Shown piece by piece: positions 45,000 to 56,260 of a DNA stretch of 64,000 nucleotides (position 1 is the stretch's first letter; each line of letters starts with the position of its first letter). The stretch is taken from positions 536,552-600,551 of the forward strand of contig MNCI01030955.1 of NCBI GenBank assembly GCA_015680685.1, written 5' to 3'. The stretch is from Gnetum montanum (taxonomy: Eukaryota; Streptophyta; Gnetopsida; Gnetales; Gnetaceae). Below the pieces are notes generated by a model. The model was not told the DNA's origin, ran no database searches, and saw nothing but the letters and a program-made list of their open reading frames with translations. The position numbers and the translations under genes were made by a program.

Positions 45000-47130
45000 C
45001 CACGCTCCATATTTCGGATTTCCTCCTATCAACTTAGTCATGGGGGAGATGGCCACCCATGCTAACCATATAAGTGGCTCTTTAGTTTTTCACTATTTTT
45101 TTTTTACAACTTTTTATTTTACACATTCTTTAGTTTACATCTTTTTGTTTTCATGTTATTAATCTTTTCTAATTTTTTTAACACCACTGTTAGTACATTT
45201 GTCATTTCTTGAATATTTCACACTTTCTTTTATATTTTCTTTTATTTTATTTTATTTTGTGTGTTTTCCTAACCTTTTGTTAATAAGTGCTAGGTACAAT
45301 GGTAATGTGTTACTTGATCGTGGTATGTACTATTTTTGTTATTTGATTATTAGTGTCTAGTTTTTGGCTTTGAATTTCATTATGGATGATTAGGATAGGG
45401 TTTCTTTTTCATGCAACAGGTAGTGAGTCCACAACATCCACCCATCCACAAACTCTATGGTTTTCCTTGTTTTGGAAATTTGTAGTCCCTTTTTCATTAA
45501 TAAAACTTTAATAAATTTGTGACTTTAGTAGTTTCTAGAATTGGAAAGGATTCAAAGGTTTGAATAGGGTGTGGCTTCAAGGGGATGTGGTATTCTTTGT
45601 GCCTTTCTGTTTGCTTGGGTGCATGTGTGTTTTCATGGATTTCTTACTGTTCCATGTCCACCAATAAAAGGAAGTTGAATAAGTCCTTGCATGGTGTGGT
45701 TCTCATCAAAAAGAAAAAAACGATGAGAATTCAAAGCACATCCCTTAGACAAAATAAATGCATACGTCCTCGCATGGTATGGTTCTCATCAAAAAAATGA
45801 TGAGGATTTAAAACACACTCCTTGGACAAAATAAATGCATGTGTCTTTGCATGGTGTGGTTTCCATTTCAAAAAAATAAAATAAAAAATAAAAAAAGCAA
45901 TGGAAATTCAAAGCACACCCCTTAAACAGAATACATGGGCTACAAGCACTGGTTACAGGACTAGTCTCCTCTAACTAAGGCCTTCCTCACTCCTACTTAT
46001 TCTCTAATAAGGAATGATGGTTGTTTTGTAGGAGCACTCTTATGTCTCATGGGATGGATTGGTCTTACAATGTTAATGTGAAGTCACTAAACGTGCTTGG
46101 TTTTGGTCTAGACTAAGGATGGATCCTATCAAGTCATTTAACGACAAATCCACAAGGGACTTCATGTGACCATAATTAGGAACTCCATTCCACTCTCTCT
46201 CTCATCCATCTATGCTTTCCATGTGTCACCTCATTACCGATTTCATGTTTTGGTTCGATATCCTAGTTTGATGTGTTGAAATTCTTAGTGAGTTTCTTCT
46301 GGGTTTTCATACTTAGCCTTCTGTAATCATTAATCATCAATGGAGCCCACTGACTCTTTGGTTTGAAGTTATTCAAGGGCATAAAAGGCTTGCGCTTGCT
46401 TGTGCTTGCTTTGGAGAGGACCCACTTGCATATCTTTTGGATGGGTTAGTTAAGTTCTTTACCCTTAGAAATTTTTACAATCAAATTTTTTTTTGCTTAC
46501 CCCATCAATGACATTCACTTATGCACATCTTCACAACATTTTTCAATGAACTTTCCTTTTTATTGTTGTGAATTCTTACACCGTCTTCAAATATTTTCCT
46601 TGTGTTGAACTTTTTCAAATTTAATGGACCACTTATCTATTTTACCCTATTTTCCAGCCTTCTTGCTAACACTACTCAAGGGCTCAATCTACCATAATCA
46701 CAACCTAGCCGAGTGTAGCCACTAATAAGATAAGACATTTAACCACTATGTGTTACACATGGCATACTAATTCATGATTCTATTGTGATTATAGTGGAAA
46801 GCATGGACTAGAAGCAGGAGTATCCTCACCAAGCATGATGCAGCAGTACCACACAATGAAGACCATTCGTAATGGTAGGATCTTTTCTTTTTTTTCATTC
46901 TTTTGCTACCAAGAGGTGTTGGATGTCAGTGTTATCTAGGATGTTCACTTCTCTTATCATGAACACCCCATTTTGTAAAAATTATAATTCCATATATTTG
47001 GGCACTTAGAGTCTGTATGTTCCATCTAAGTTAGTATATATGTCAGTCAATAATTCCATACCTACCCAATATATTATGTTGTAAAGAACTTGTTCCTCCT
47101 CTTCTTCACTTAAAGACAAGTTTTCATTTA
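45000..47130 (+). other. 3' untranslated region of element 3
   Basis: Starts after coding remnant SSYQLSHGGDGHPC. Homologous to the untranslated regions of elements 1 and 2. It carries three tandem copies of the hairpin unit. No env-like ORF. Confidence 0.7.
45684..45935 (+). repeat. Three tandem hairpin units in element 3
   Basis: Units begin at 45684, 45768 and 45844 (spacing 84 and 76), each starting TCCTTGCATGGTGTGG or close. The inner arms are TTCTCATC/GATGAGAA (45699-45729), TTCTCATC/GATGAGGA with a wobble, and TTTCCATT/AATGGAAA. The outer arms GGTGTG and CACATC or CACACC also pair. Elements 1 and 2 each have a single unit. Confidence 0.7.
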
Positions 47131-47141
47131 GTTGGGGGGTA
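47131..47141 (+). other. Polypurine tract of element 3
   Basis: GTTGGGGGGTA lies directly before the 3' LTR start TGATAAAATG. Confidence 0.75.
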
Positions 47142-47266
47142 TGATAAAATGTGTTTCTATCTGCTTCGATATCGTGCATGCAACATCGAAGCCACGATAT
47201 TGCATACACGACATCAAGGCCTAGATCCGACGTCGAGTATCTAACATTGGGGTATATATCCTTGCC

Positions 47267-47276
47267 TATAAATATA
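47267..47276 (+). promoter_or_regulatory. TATA box of element 3 3' LTR
   Basis: TATAAATATA, in the same context as in the 5' LTR. Confidence 0.6.
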
Positions 47277-47814
47277 GCATTTGGGCTCCATTTTTTGCAT
47301 ATTTTCATGTTAGATTTCAATCAAAGTAGCAAAGATCTTACTGTTTATTTTTCTCAAAGTTAAAATATTTTCTAAGTGCCCATAGAAGAAGTCTAACTAT
47401 GTACAGTTCTTTGTTCAAGCACTGATGTACTTGAGCATGGCAATGTGACAAAAATAAAATGAACTCTTTTGACAATCCTTGTAGCACTGAGAATAGATTA
47501 ATCTTTATTTTAATGTACTTTACTTTTATGCTTTTTACTTTAATGCATTTCAATTAAGCAATTTACTTCTAGTAGTTTATGAACACAAGCACAACCACAT
47601 CGAGCATACATATGGTACTCAGTAACCCAGCAACGCTTAACATTTAGTAGCCCAGCAGTGTTATATGTGTTCAAGATGTGTCCAGGAAAGTGGAACGGTT
47701 ACTTGTGTTAGGCTAGATAGGTAATAACACATTAGATTCTAAATTACTCCACTTTTCATTCTTGTTGTAAATGATCAAATCTATAAAATATAAAATAAGA
47801 AAAATCATGTACCT

Positions 47815-47978
47815 CAATTACACTTAAACCATACCCTTAAGCCTCACAAGTGTACTTGGGAAGACAATGAACATTCTCAACACCCATTTCACTTCCTAGA
47901 TGAGCTAGCGTACTAGAGAACTATGGGTCTATGGAATTTGACCGGATCACGTGTAACACCGTAGTGATTTGTATGGTT
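47815..47978 (+). promoter_or_regulatory. LTR hairpin with complementary site (element 3, 3')
   Basis: CAATTACACTT (47815-47825) pairs with AAGTGTACTTG (47848-47858) with one mismatch. The loop carries AACCATAC. The downstream site is GTATGGTT (47971-47978), fully complementary. Confidence 0.55.
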
Positions 47979-48011
47979 AGGCGTAGGGGTACCTTGCTGT
48001 TCATCAATATC

Positions 48012-48409
48012 TATCTGACTTTTGTATCAAATTTAAGAAACATAAATAAGTCCTATAAGAACTCATTTTTTTAATTTTTGTTTTAGAAAATATTATTATG
48101 CATAGTGAATAAACATCCTAATTTTGACATTTGGAAACTAAGTGTGGATTCTAGCTTTTATAAAATCTATGTTGGGTGATGGCAAAATTTCAATTTGGAC
48201 ATTTGGCTATATGTTATTCCTTATTTGGTTATTTTATGATTATTGCTTAGCACTAACATTTTAGGGATGTAGCAATCTCAATGTTGGGTTGTCGAGCTAC
48301 CTGGTATTTAGTTCCAAAATCCCTTAAGTATTTGTAATTTATTTTCCCTGTGTAGTTACATGGACTAAATTTTCCATTTTTTTTACATCCTAGTTTATAC
48401 AAGTAATAG
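48012..48409. other. AT-rich spacer between elements 3 and 6
   Basis: No gene is seen. Part of it (TTGGACATTTGG, TATAAAATCTA) loosely resembles the duplicated unit at 29950-30345. Confidence 0.5.
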
Positions 48410-48991
48410 TGTATGGCATAAGAACACCTCTTCTAAATCCCTTTTTCTCCCTATATGTAGAAGAATGAAGATTTTAGGCAACTAGAAAGACATCTTAGTA
48501 CCAGAGAGATGCCTTGCCTAAGAGCTAGGCATGCATAGGAGACATCCCATATGTCTAGGAGATGTCTTGTCTAAGAGTTAGCTAATAATAGAAGACATCC
48601 CATTTTCCTGGGAGATGTCTCGACTAGAAGAAAAGATATCTTATCCAATGAAGTGATGTCTTTGGAAAGACATCTTAAATATGAAGCAAACATCTTTGGA
48701 AAGATGTCTTGCATATGAAGGAGATGTTTCATTCCTAGAGGAGACATCTTTTTAAGACGAGAAATCCTGCCTAAAAGCTAGGGTTGATAGTAAGACATCT
48801 TGTTAAGACTATAGACATCTTGTTTGATCTTTGAGATCAAGATTAGAAATAGCTAGAAATCTTCAAGTGGATCATGGAAAAGGTTTACCTAGGATTATTG
48901 GTCTTATAATTCATAAATCTTAATCATGTTTCATTTTTTTTATGTGATAAGTACATGAGAGTTAGAAGAGAGATTTCATGAGAGTGATGTA
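48410..48991 (+). repeat. Element 6 5' LTR, first part
   Basis: TGTATGGCAT start, matching TGTATAGAAG at 59942. It includes a cluster of at least ten AGACATCT/AGATGTCT type motifs at 48487-48820, in both orientations. It ends at the element 5 insertion (duplication ATGTA at 48987-48991). Confidence 0.85.
48487..48820. promoter_or_regulatory. AGACATCT/AGATGTCT motif cluster (element 6 5' LTR)
   Basis: Motifs at about 48488, 48541, 48560, 48592, 48613, 48654, 48668, 48702, 48741, 48793 and 48813, spaced about 15-50 bases. Some read GAGATGTCTC and so contain TGTCTC, the core bound by plant auxin response factors. Upstream position in an LTR suits an enhancer; function is inferred. Confidence 0.45.
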
Positions 48992-50095
48992 TGAGGATCA
49001 AGAACTTAGAAGGAGGATTGAATAAGTTTCCCAAATTAAAAGTGCACTAGCCACAAAAACACACCAAAGTTTATGTGGTTCCCCAACTTGGGTAGTCCAT
49101 ACTCAAATGGTGGATTCCTTGCATACCTCTAGAATTTATTTCCTAAAAAAGTAGTTTAAAGAACACCACACCCTGTACAAAATCTAAGCTCCACCCTAAA
49201 GTGTTCTGTCACTACAAAACCACTCAACCCCACAAGGTCCCAACAAGCTTAGAATGTAGTTTCAAGGATCCCACAACCTTTACAAACCTAAGCTCTTCTT
49301 CGGAGTATTTTGACACTACAAAACCATTCAATCCCACAAGATCTCGACAAGCTTAATATGGATGTCTTGTCACAAGAAGCACATCAACCCTGCAAGGCTA
49401 CAAGAAAAAGAGAAATACACAAGAAAATAATGTATCTAAATTTACAATTCCTTGTGCTTTAAAGCTCAGTATAATATACAACCGTGAAAATGATGTTACA
49501 ATGAAGATCAAGAATATAATTACATAAAATAGACAATTAGGAGCTTGAATGTGACTAGTTCTTACATAATTCCATAGATTTTGGTATCTTCTTATAGCCT
49601 CGGAGTTTTCAAAAACTCCTTAGAATTCATGCAATATTTACCAAATGGCTAGTGTAGATGTCTCCTTTGAGGTTGGGACATCTACTTGAAATTGGCCTCA
49701 ATTCAAAAGAGACATCTCATTGGAAAATGGAACATATTCTGTGGAAGATCTACTAGGAGACATCTACTCTAGGATGTAGATGTCTACTATTTTTAGGAAA
49801 TGTCTCCTCAACTTTTGGGCTCTATCTTCTGAGGCTTTTTTCTATCACTTGGTCATCTTACCAATCCTTGGAGCATCTTCATTTGATTTGTAGCTTTTTT
49901 TTTTCATCTATTCTTATTTATGCTTTCATCTTGCTTATGTACTCTTCATTTTGACATCTCATTGTAGATCTCAAGTCCTTGAGTTCTTAGATCTCATTAT
50001 GGAGTTTTTGTCCATGTCCTACAAACATATTATCCACAAAAAACATACTATGTTCTCCATTTTCCTTAATGTTTTGACATACCAAAAGGTCAACA
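48992..50095 (-). repeat. Element 5 3' LTR
   Basis: 1104 bp. On the minus strand TGTTGACC to CCTCA. It aligns end to end with 53500-54602. It contains AGACATCT/AGATGTCT motifs at about 49666-49805. Confidence 0.92.
49660..49815. promoter_or_regulatory. AGACATCT/AGATGTCT motif cluster (element 5 3' LTR)
   Basis: GATGTCTCC, GGACATCTA, GAGACATCTC, GAGACATCTA, GATGTCTAC and AATGTCTCC occur within about 140 bases. The other LTR has the same cluster at 54165-54315. The motif is shared with the unrelated LTR of element 6. Confidence 0.45.
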
Positions 50096-51900
50096 ATGTC
50101 CTCCTTTTTTGTGATGTCCAAAAATTAAGAAAATGGGTTATTATGTCCCAAAAATCAGTTGACCTAAGGATGACAAGAGATGAACGTTCATTCATGTAAA
50201 CAATGCATCCTTAATATAGCATAAGTTCAATAATTATGAAGACACTTTTGAATTGTAAATAAGGGTATTTGTGATCAAGAGCTTAAGCAAAAATTATTGA
50301 GTATCTTGTCTCTAAACTATAGAGATAGAAATTAATACCATCATAAGTCTAGAACTATTTAAACATATCCATAAGATCATAAGGTTGGAACTATTCAAAC
50401 ATATCCATTAATTATGTCCATCAGGTAAATATATCTAACAAATACCATAAGGAAAATATATCCATGACACATAGATCATAATCATATCACAATCACATAG
50501 GCCACCACATATATGCCACAATCACGTATCATAGATCAAGAGAAGACATACATGAAATTCTCCCTCCTTTTGGACATCATCAAAAAGGGAGTGGGGCCTT
50601 ACAACTAGCAATAAGATAGATCAAAAAATAGTTAAGGATTATACATTCTTCATCTAAGTAAAACCTAATTATAATTTTCTCAACACATTTTCATAGTTAG
50701 AAAATATACACAATATACACACCCAACTTATAAGAAATAGATCAAATTTCATAACTAGATCAAGAGATCAAATAAAGAAATTTCTAATAAATATGTTCAT
50801 ACATATATCTTAAGGAAGCTTAAAGTATGTTATCCATTCATTTTCAAAAACTCCTTAAGAGGTTTCATCACAGAATAGAAGTGTGAGTACTTCTTCTCGC
50901 TTCAATAGGCTTGAGATCTCCTAGGTAGGAACAATTTAGTGCATATTAACAAGGAACTTAAGTACTCAAAAGACTATATTCTTAGTGTATAAATAATGCA
51001 ACACTATCATAAAGATATATTCAAATGAATTCCAAAAAAAGCTTGCACAATTAATTATTACTATTAGGTAAAAGAAGTTTAAGAATTAAAAAAATAACTT
51101 GCTCTTTTACCTTCAAGTTGCATCAATTGGATATATCTTTTGTTGCTTGCCTAAGTATTATGTATTGGAGGAAGTCTCCATAGACTCCCCCTATATTGAT
51201 TCTCTAGAATAATTCATGAGGTACAAGCTCCCCCTTCATATGTGCTTATCCCTTTCTTAACTCTTTTAATATTTGCAACTAATTTCTCACAATCTTATTA
51301 ATTCAAGAATATTGAATGATCCAACAAGGCTTTTAAAAATTAGACATAAGTCATAACAAATTTTTCTTGCTTGATCATCCATTCATCCCTCAATTTCTCA
51401 TGATACTTGGTTCAATTTCTCATATCAGTAGCATCTTATGATAAGCGTGGATGCAATGCCATTCTTATTTTTTAAATCCAAATTCTTTAAAAAATGTAAA
51501 AAAAATAAATAACATGAGGAATAGCCATACTATCTTGATCTTTCTTTGAGTCCCATTTACTATAATATCATGAATTAAGGCATGTTTGGATTTTACCTAA
51601 AAATCTAAAAATATTCAAGAAATGACCTATATTTAAGCTAGAAAGCAAGGAAACAGTGACTTACCATGACTTATCTTACTTGCTTATTAATGTGGGAAAG
51701 ACTAATGGAGTTTGAGATGAGCCCCTCTATTGTGGCGTACCTCCTTACCATTTGATTTTCTTTCATTACTTATATTGATGTCTTCAATCTTGTATGGCAA
51801 TCCTTCTTATTTATGTTCTTCAAGATAGGAGAATTTATGGTCATTGATAGTATCATTTATTCTTTTAAAGACTTCTCCAACTTTCAACCCATTCTCTTTC
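50096..51900 (-). other. Element 5 interior without recognisable coding
   Basis: On the minus strand this is the part after gag, where copia elements carry protease, integrase and RT. None of their motifs is visible. The purine-rich AAAAAAGGAGGACA (minus strand, about 50111-50098) next to the 3' LTR is a candidate polypurine tract. Confidence 0.6.
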
Positions 51901-51904
51901 CAAG

Positions 51905-53443
51905 TTATTGCATCCTACAAAATACATCACTAGATTCCTTCTGACAAGACCAAGTATCAATGTTATTTTGTTCATTATGAGGATAATAATCTAGTTTATG
52001 ACCACACTTTTTACAATAGTATGAAGTATTTCTTTCATGAAAAGAATCATCAAACCTAATTAAGCTTGAACTAGTAAAGGTATCCTTTTGTGATTTTTCT
52101 TCCAAGCTTTCACTTTTGAACTAATTTTGTTTGATTTCATTGATCCCTTCTTCTTTAGTATCCCTACACTTCTCTTTATCTAACAGGGTTAGTAGTTGAA
52201 TCTTAGCCTTTATGTCTAAAATTTCCCTTTTTAACTTGGAAGACAAGGTATAGATTTTAAAAAATTTTCTATGCATATTTTTCTTTACCTTTTTGAGTAA
52301 ATAATATAGGATAATAATTTCTTCACATAATTCACTATACCTTTCATCATACTTATCTCTCAACTCATCATAAATTTGTGATGAATTTTCATTTGTAAAA
52401 GCCATACATATAAGCTGAAAATCTTTTGTAGAGTCATCCAATTCCTCTTCACTCTACTCTCCATCATCCCAGCTTGAGTAGGAGTTTGTCTTTTCATGAT
52501 CATGTTAGTCTTATCCTTTCATTGTAACCTGCCATTGCTAGGAAATCCAGAGGCCACATGGCCTCTTCCATTACATACCTAACATTCTATTGAAAAAGTA
52601 TCAAAATTTGAATTTGAAAATTTCTTACCTCTATCGTTACCTTGGAGTTGAATTAGTTGGGTCTTGGTGGATTGAGGCTTCTTCCTTTTCTTCCTAGAAG
52701 CCTTTGAACTCTTCTTGATAGAAGAGCTCTTTCTTCTTCACTGTTAAATTCTTGTTTAGTTGATTCCTTCTCTTTGGATGCTGATTTCAAGGTGATAGGC
52801 CTTTTTTTATTGCTCCCTTGCTTATGAGATTCATTTCATAAGCAATAAGAGCACTTTGGAGCTCTTCAAATTTTAATATTGAAAAATCTCTAATTTCTTC
52901 CAAAGGTATAACCTTAGGTCTAAATTCATTTTGTTCTATTCTAATCATTTTAATGATTACATCACTTTCAAGTAAGTCCTTACTTGTACCCCTAATTTCT
53001 ACAACTAGATCATTTTTCCTTGAAAAATAATATTTAACCTTTTCACCTTCCCTCATTTTAATTTTGTCATATCCACTTTGCAAAACCAAAAGTTTTGATT
53101 ATTTGACTATGGATGTGCCCTCATAGGTAGCTTCTAAGGTTTCCCAAATTTCTTTAGTAGTTCTACATCCAAATACTCTATTAAATTTAGACTTATTTAG
53201 TGCACAATATAAATAATTTTTTCATTTGAAATCATACATGAACTTATCTCTTTCTTTGGGCATCCACTTACTCCATGGTTTAAGCATTTTTTATGCACTA
53301 TCGATGGACAATGTGTATCCTTCAAAAGTTGACTTCCATACCTCAAATATCATCGATTCGGAGAAGCCTTGCATCCTTACCTTCCAGTAAGCAAAATCAA
53401 GCCTGTCAAACATTGGTGGCTTTGTGTAGGATCCCCCCTCCAT
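51905..53443 (-). pseudogene. gag of element 5 (copia, UBN2-like)
   Basis: Start at 53443 (MEGGSYTKPPMFDRLDFAYW), matching the usual copia gag opening MEx(G/S)xxxxPPxFDGxxYxxWKxRM. ALNKSKFNRVFGCRTTKEIW and YYFSRKNDLVVEIRG follow. The frame 53089-52787 is open over 100 codons. A zinc knuckle near 52590-52540 reads C-x2-C-x4-H but the last Cys is Phe. Then a charged helical part (52441-52121) and a Cys/His-rich end YYCKKCGHKLDYYPH (52105-51905). Broken by several stops. Confidence 0.8.
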
Positions 53444-53473
53444 AATTCACCCCAGAAAGTTGAAGCACAAACT

Positions 53474-53499
53474 TGAGAGTACCAAACTTCAATACTACT
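53474..53499 (-). other. Primer binding site region of element 5
   Basis: On the minus strand after the 5' LTR end: AGTAGTATTGAAG, which resembles the initiator tRNA-Met site (TGGTATCAGAG) at 7 of 11 positions. Weak; called mainly by position. Confidence 0.4.
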
Positions 53500-54602
53500 T
53501 GAGGATTGAGAACTTAGAAGGGAGGCTGAATAAGTTTCCTAAATTAAAAATGCACTAGCCACAAAAGCACACCAAATTTTATGTGGTTCCCAAACTTGGG
53601 TAGTCCACACTAAAAGGTTAGATTCCTTACACACCTTTAGACTTTGTTTCTTCAAAAAAGTGGTTTGAAGGGCATCACACCATATACAAGATCTAAGCTC
53701 CACTCTGGAGTGTTTCGCCATTGCGAAACCACTTAACCTCACAAGGTTCCAACAAGCTCAGAATGTGGTTTCAAGTATCTCACAACCTTTACAAAATTGA
53801 GCTCCACTCTAGAGTGTTTTGATGTTGTAAAACCACTCAATCCTGCAAGATCCCAACAAGCTCAATATGGATGCCTTCTCACAAGAAGCACATCAACCCT
53901 ACAAGGCTACAAGAAAAGAGAAAGACACATCGAAAGAAAGTAACTAAATTTACAAGTCCTTGGACTTTAAAGCTTAATACAACATACAACCAAGCAAATG
54001 ATGTTACAATGAAGAGCAAGAATACAATTACATAAAATAGACAATTAGGAGCTTTAATATAAATAGTGCTTCTACAATTTCCAAGACTTTGGTATCTTCT
54101 TATAGCCTCAAAGTTTCCAAAAATCCCTTGAAATTCAGACAACGACTACCAAACGGCTAGTGTAGATGTCTCCTTCAAGGTTCGAACATCTACATGAGAT
54201 TGGCCTTACTTCAAGAGAGACATCTCACTAGAAAATGGGATGTCTTCTGTGGGATGTTTACTAGGAGACATCTAGTCTTGGATGTAGACATCTATTGTTT
54301 TTAGGAGATGTCTCCTCAACTTTTGAGCTCTATCTTCTGAGGCTTTCTTCTATAACTTGGTCTTCTTGCCAATCCTTGGAGCATTTTCATTTGATTTGTA
54401 GCCTTCATTTTCATCCATGCTTGTCCATGCTTTAATCTTACTCATGTACTCTTCATTTTGACATCTCTTTGTAGATCTTGTTTCCTTGAGCTCTTAGATC
54501 TAGTTATGAAGTTCTTTTCCATGTCCTACAAACACATTATCTATAACAAACATTCTATGTTCTTCATTTTCCTTAAGGTTTTGACATACCAAAAGGTCAA
54601 CG
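53500..54602 (-). repeat. Element 5 5' LTR
   Basis: 1103 bp. On the minus strand it begins CGTTGACC (first base changed from TGTTGACC) and ends CAATCCTCA. Confidence 0.92.
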
Positions 54603-54607
54603 TTGTA

Positions 54608-54941
54608 CATCTCTATGGTCAATTATGTGTATGATTAACTATTGTAGTTCTCTATATGTGATTGGGCCTTAGTCCTGTGTATGTGAAAGAGATCTAGATC
54701 AATTATTTCTTGAATGGAAATCAATCATGTGTATGGTTGTACAACCTCATGCTCCGCAATATCATTGAGTGCATGTGAGTGTTGAGATTCTATTGATTAG
54801 GTTCCATCGTAATTGTAATCCTCTTTTAGTTAATAGAAGATAGATAGTTTTCTTATTTTCTAGTAATAGAATTTATTTTGCATAATATGGAGATTCAATA
54901 TGTTTTGAAGGATTAAAGTAAATCAAAGTGAGCCTACTCCA
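54608..54941 (+). repeat. Element 6 5' LTR, second part
   Basis: Continues after element 5 with CATCTCTATGGTCAAT, which matches 60543 onwards. The end CTACTCCA is five bases before the primer site. Confidence 0.8.
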
Positions 54942-54946
54942 GGAAT

Positions 54947-54959
54947 TGGTATCAAAGTG
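54947..54959 (+). other. Primer binding site, initiator tRNA-Met type (element 6)
   Basis: TGGTATCAAAGTG matches TGGTATCAGAGC at 10 of the first 11 bases. Confidence 0.8.
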
Positions 54960-55010
54960 TTATGTTTATTGTTGTTGGAAATTAGTTGTGGATTTTTGTA
55001 TTTGGTTCAA

Positions 55011-56230
55011 ATGACTCCTATGAAGAAAAATATCTAACCCTTGAACAAAGATATGGAAAGCATGAAATCTACCTTTCAAATGATGGTTAAATAATTGGAA
55101 GAGATCAATGCAAATGTAAATAGGAATGTAAGTTCCAGTCATATTTAGACTCATGGTGATAATGAGCATTCCTCTTCTAATGATGATGAAGAAGTTTATT
55201 AGCTTGATGAAGGGACAGCAAATCAGAAGAAAGATAATTCTAGCTATGGGAGTGTAAGAATCCATCAACCTAGGATTCTAGGAGAAGGAAATTCTAATCC
55301 TTATGTTAGAACTTCAAGAACTCCTTCACTAACATCTACTTCTTCTCATGGTAAGCTTGATGATGAAGATGAAGCAAGGCTTGCTAAAGCATTTAGAAAT
55401 TCTATAAGGCTTCCATATGTAGAATAGAAAGATATCAATGGTGTAGATAGCACCATTTCTTTTACAAGTTGGCTAAAGGCACTTGATAAGTATTTTGACT
55501 TTAAAAAGATACCAAATTAATTAAGGGTACCAATTGCTAAATCCAAATTAGAAGGTATAGTTTCAACTTGATAGAAAAAGGAATCTCAAAGTTATGAGAG
55601 ACAAAATGGTCAACCTATTAGGGATTGAAATTTGATGAAATATAGGTTGAGACAAAAATTTGAATAATCTCAGTAGATATAAGAGACAATCATGAAGCTT
55701 AAATTCATTAGACTTGAAGATAAATATGTCAAAGAGTTTTACATTGAATTTTGTAAACTATGCCATCAAGCTAACATAAACTAGAAGGAATATGAATAGG
55801 CTTCAATCTTTCTTGGAGGTATTAAGATGGCATATTAGTAGCAGTTGTCATTCTATGAGTCACAAACTTTGACAAGGCTGACAATTTGGTACTCAAGGTA
55901 AAGAAGAAACTCAATGGATTTGGAAGTATAAGCAAGCAAGCTTCAAAGAGGAAGAATAAATTATCCAGGTTAAACTTTGAAGATAATAATGACAGCCATG
56001 ATAGGATACAAGAGAAGGGCAAGGTTAAGAAGAAAAAAGAAAAAGGAGACATGGGTCAAGATACAAACTCATCCAAGATTTAGTGCTTCAAATGTGGAGA
56101 ATGGGGATACAAGCAATGGAAATGTTCACTTCACAAGGAAGCCAAGGATAAGGATGTACAAACCATGGAAGCAAAGGAGACATTAAGCCAAGCTCTTCAA
56201 AGAGATAATCCTAACGCTCCAAAAATTAAA
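55011..56230 (+). pseudogene. gag of element 6
   Basis: MTPMKKNI start at 55011. The capsid region around 55380-55800 shows ISFTSWLKALDKYFDFKKIP, KLEGIVSTW and IRLEDKYVKEFYIEFCKL, as in Ty3/gypsy gag. The zinc knuckle at 56084-56125 is C-x2-C-x4-Y-x4-C: the histidine is tyrosine (TAC), as expected from a C-to-T change. A TAG stop sits directly before it (56081). Confidence 0.8.
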
Positions 56231-56260
56231 AAGGTTTCTAACTTAAATTCTTGAGCATTT

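Larger units (their letters stand above)
37841..48006 (+). mobile_element. Element 3: Athila-like Ty3/gypsy retrotransposon with full pol, decayed
   Basis: Perfect duplication ATATC at 37836-37840 and 48007-48011. 10166 bp. The order is LTR, degraded tRNA-Asp primer site, gag, protease, RT, RNase H, integrase, 2 kb untranslated region, polypurine tract, LTR. RT segments (FLDGYSGYNQI, FMNDFSTYG) resemble the Athila lineage. Many stops and a mutated RT active site mean it cannot move itself. It is the only copy here that could represent the autonomous partner of elements 1 and 2. Confidence 0.92.
47142..48006 (+). repeat. Element 3 3' LTR
   Basis: 865 bp, TGATAAAATG to GTTCATCA, one base longer than the 5' copy. 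The TATA box is at 47267-47276. Confidence 0.93.
48992..54602 (-). mobile_element. Element 5: non-autonomous Ty1/copia element with gag only
   Basis: Two LTRs of 1104 and 1103 bp with an interior of 3.4 kb. Duplication ATGTA (48987-48991) and TTGTA (54603-54607), one base different. The uninterrupted counterpart of the insertion site is seen at 60534-60560 in the other LTR of element 6 (GTGATGTACATCTC), which confirms both ends. Gag lies on the minus strand. I see no protease, integrase, RT or RNase H, so copia proteins from elsewhere would be needed. Confidence 0.9.

Noticed and set aside
48487-48820. Regularly spaced short motifs resembling a CRISPR array
   Set aside because: Spacing and sequence are irregular, both orientations occur, and the context is an LTR in plant DNA.
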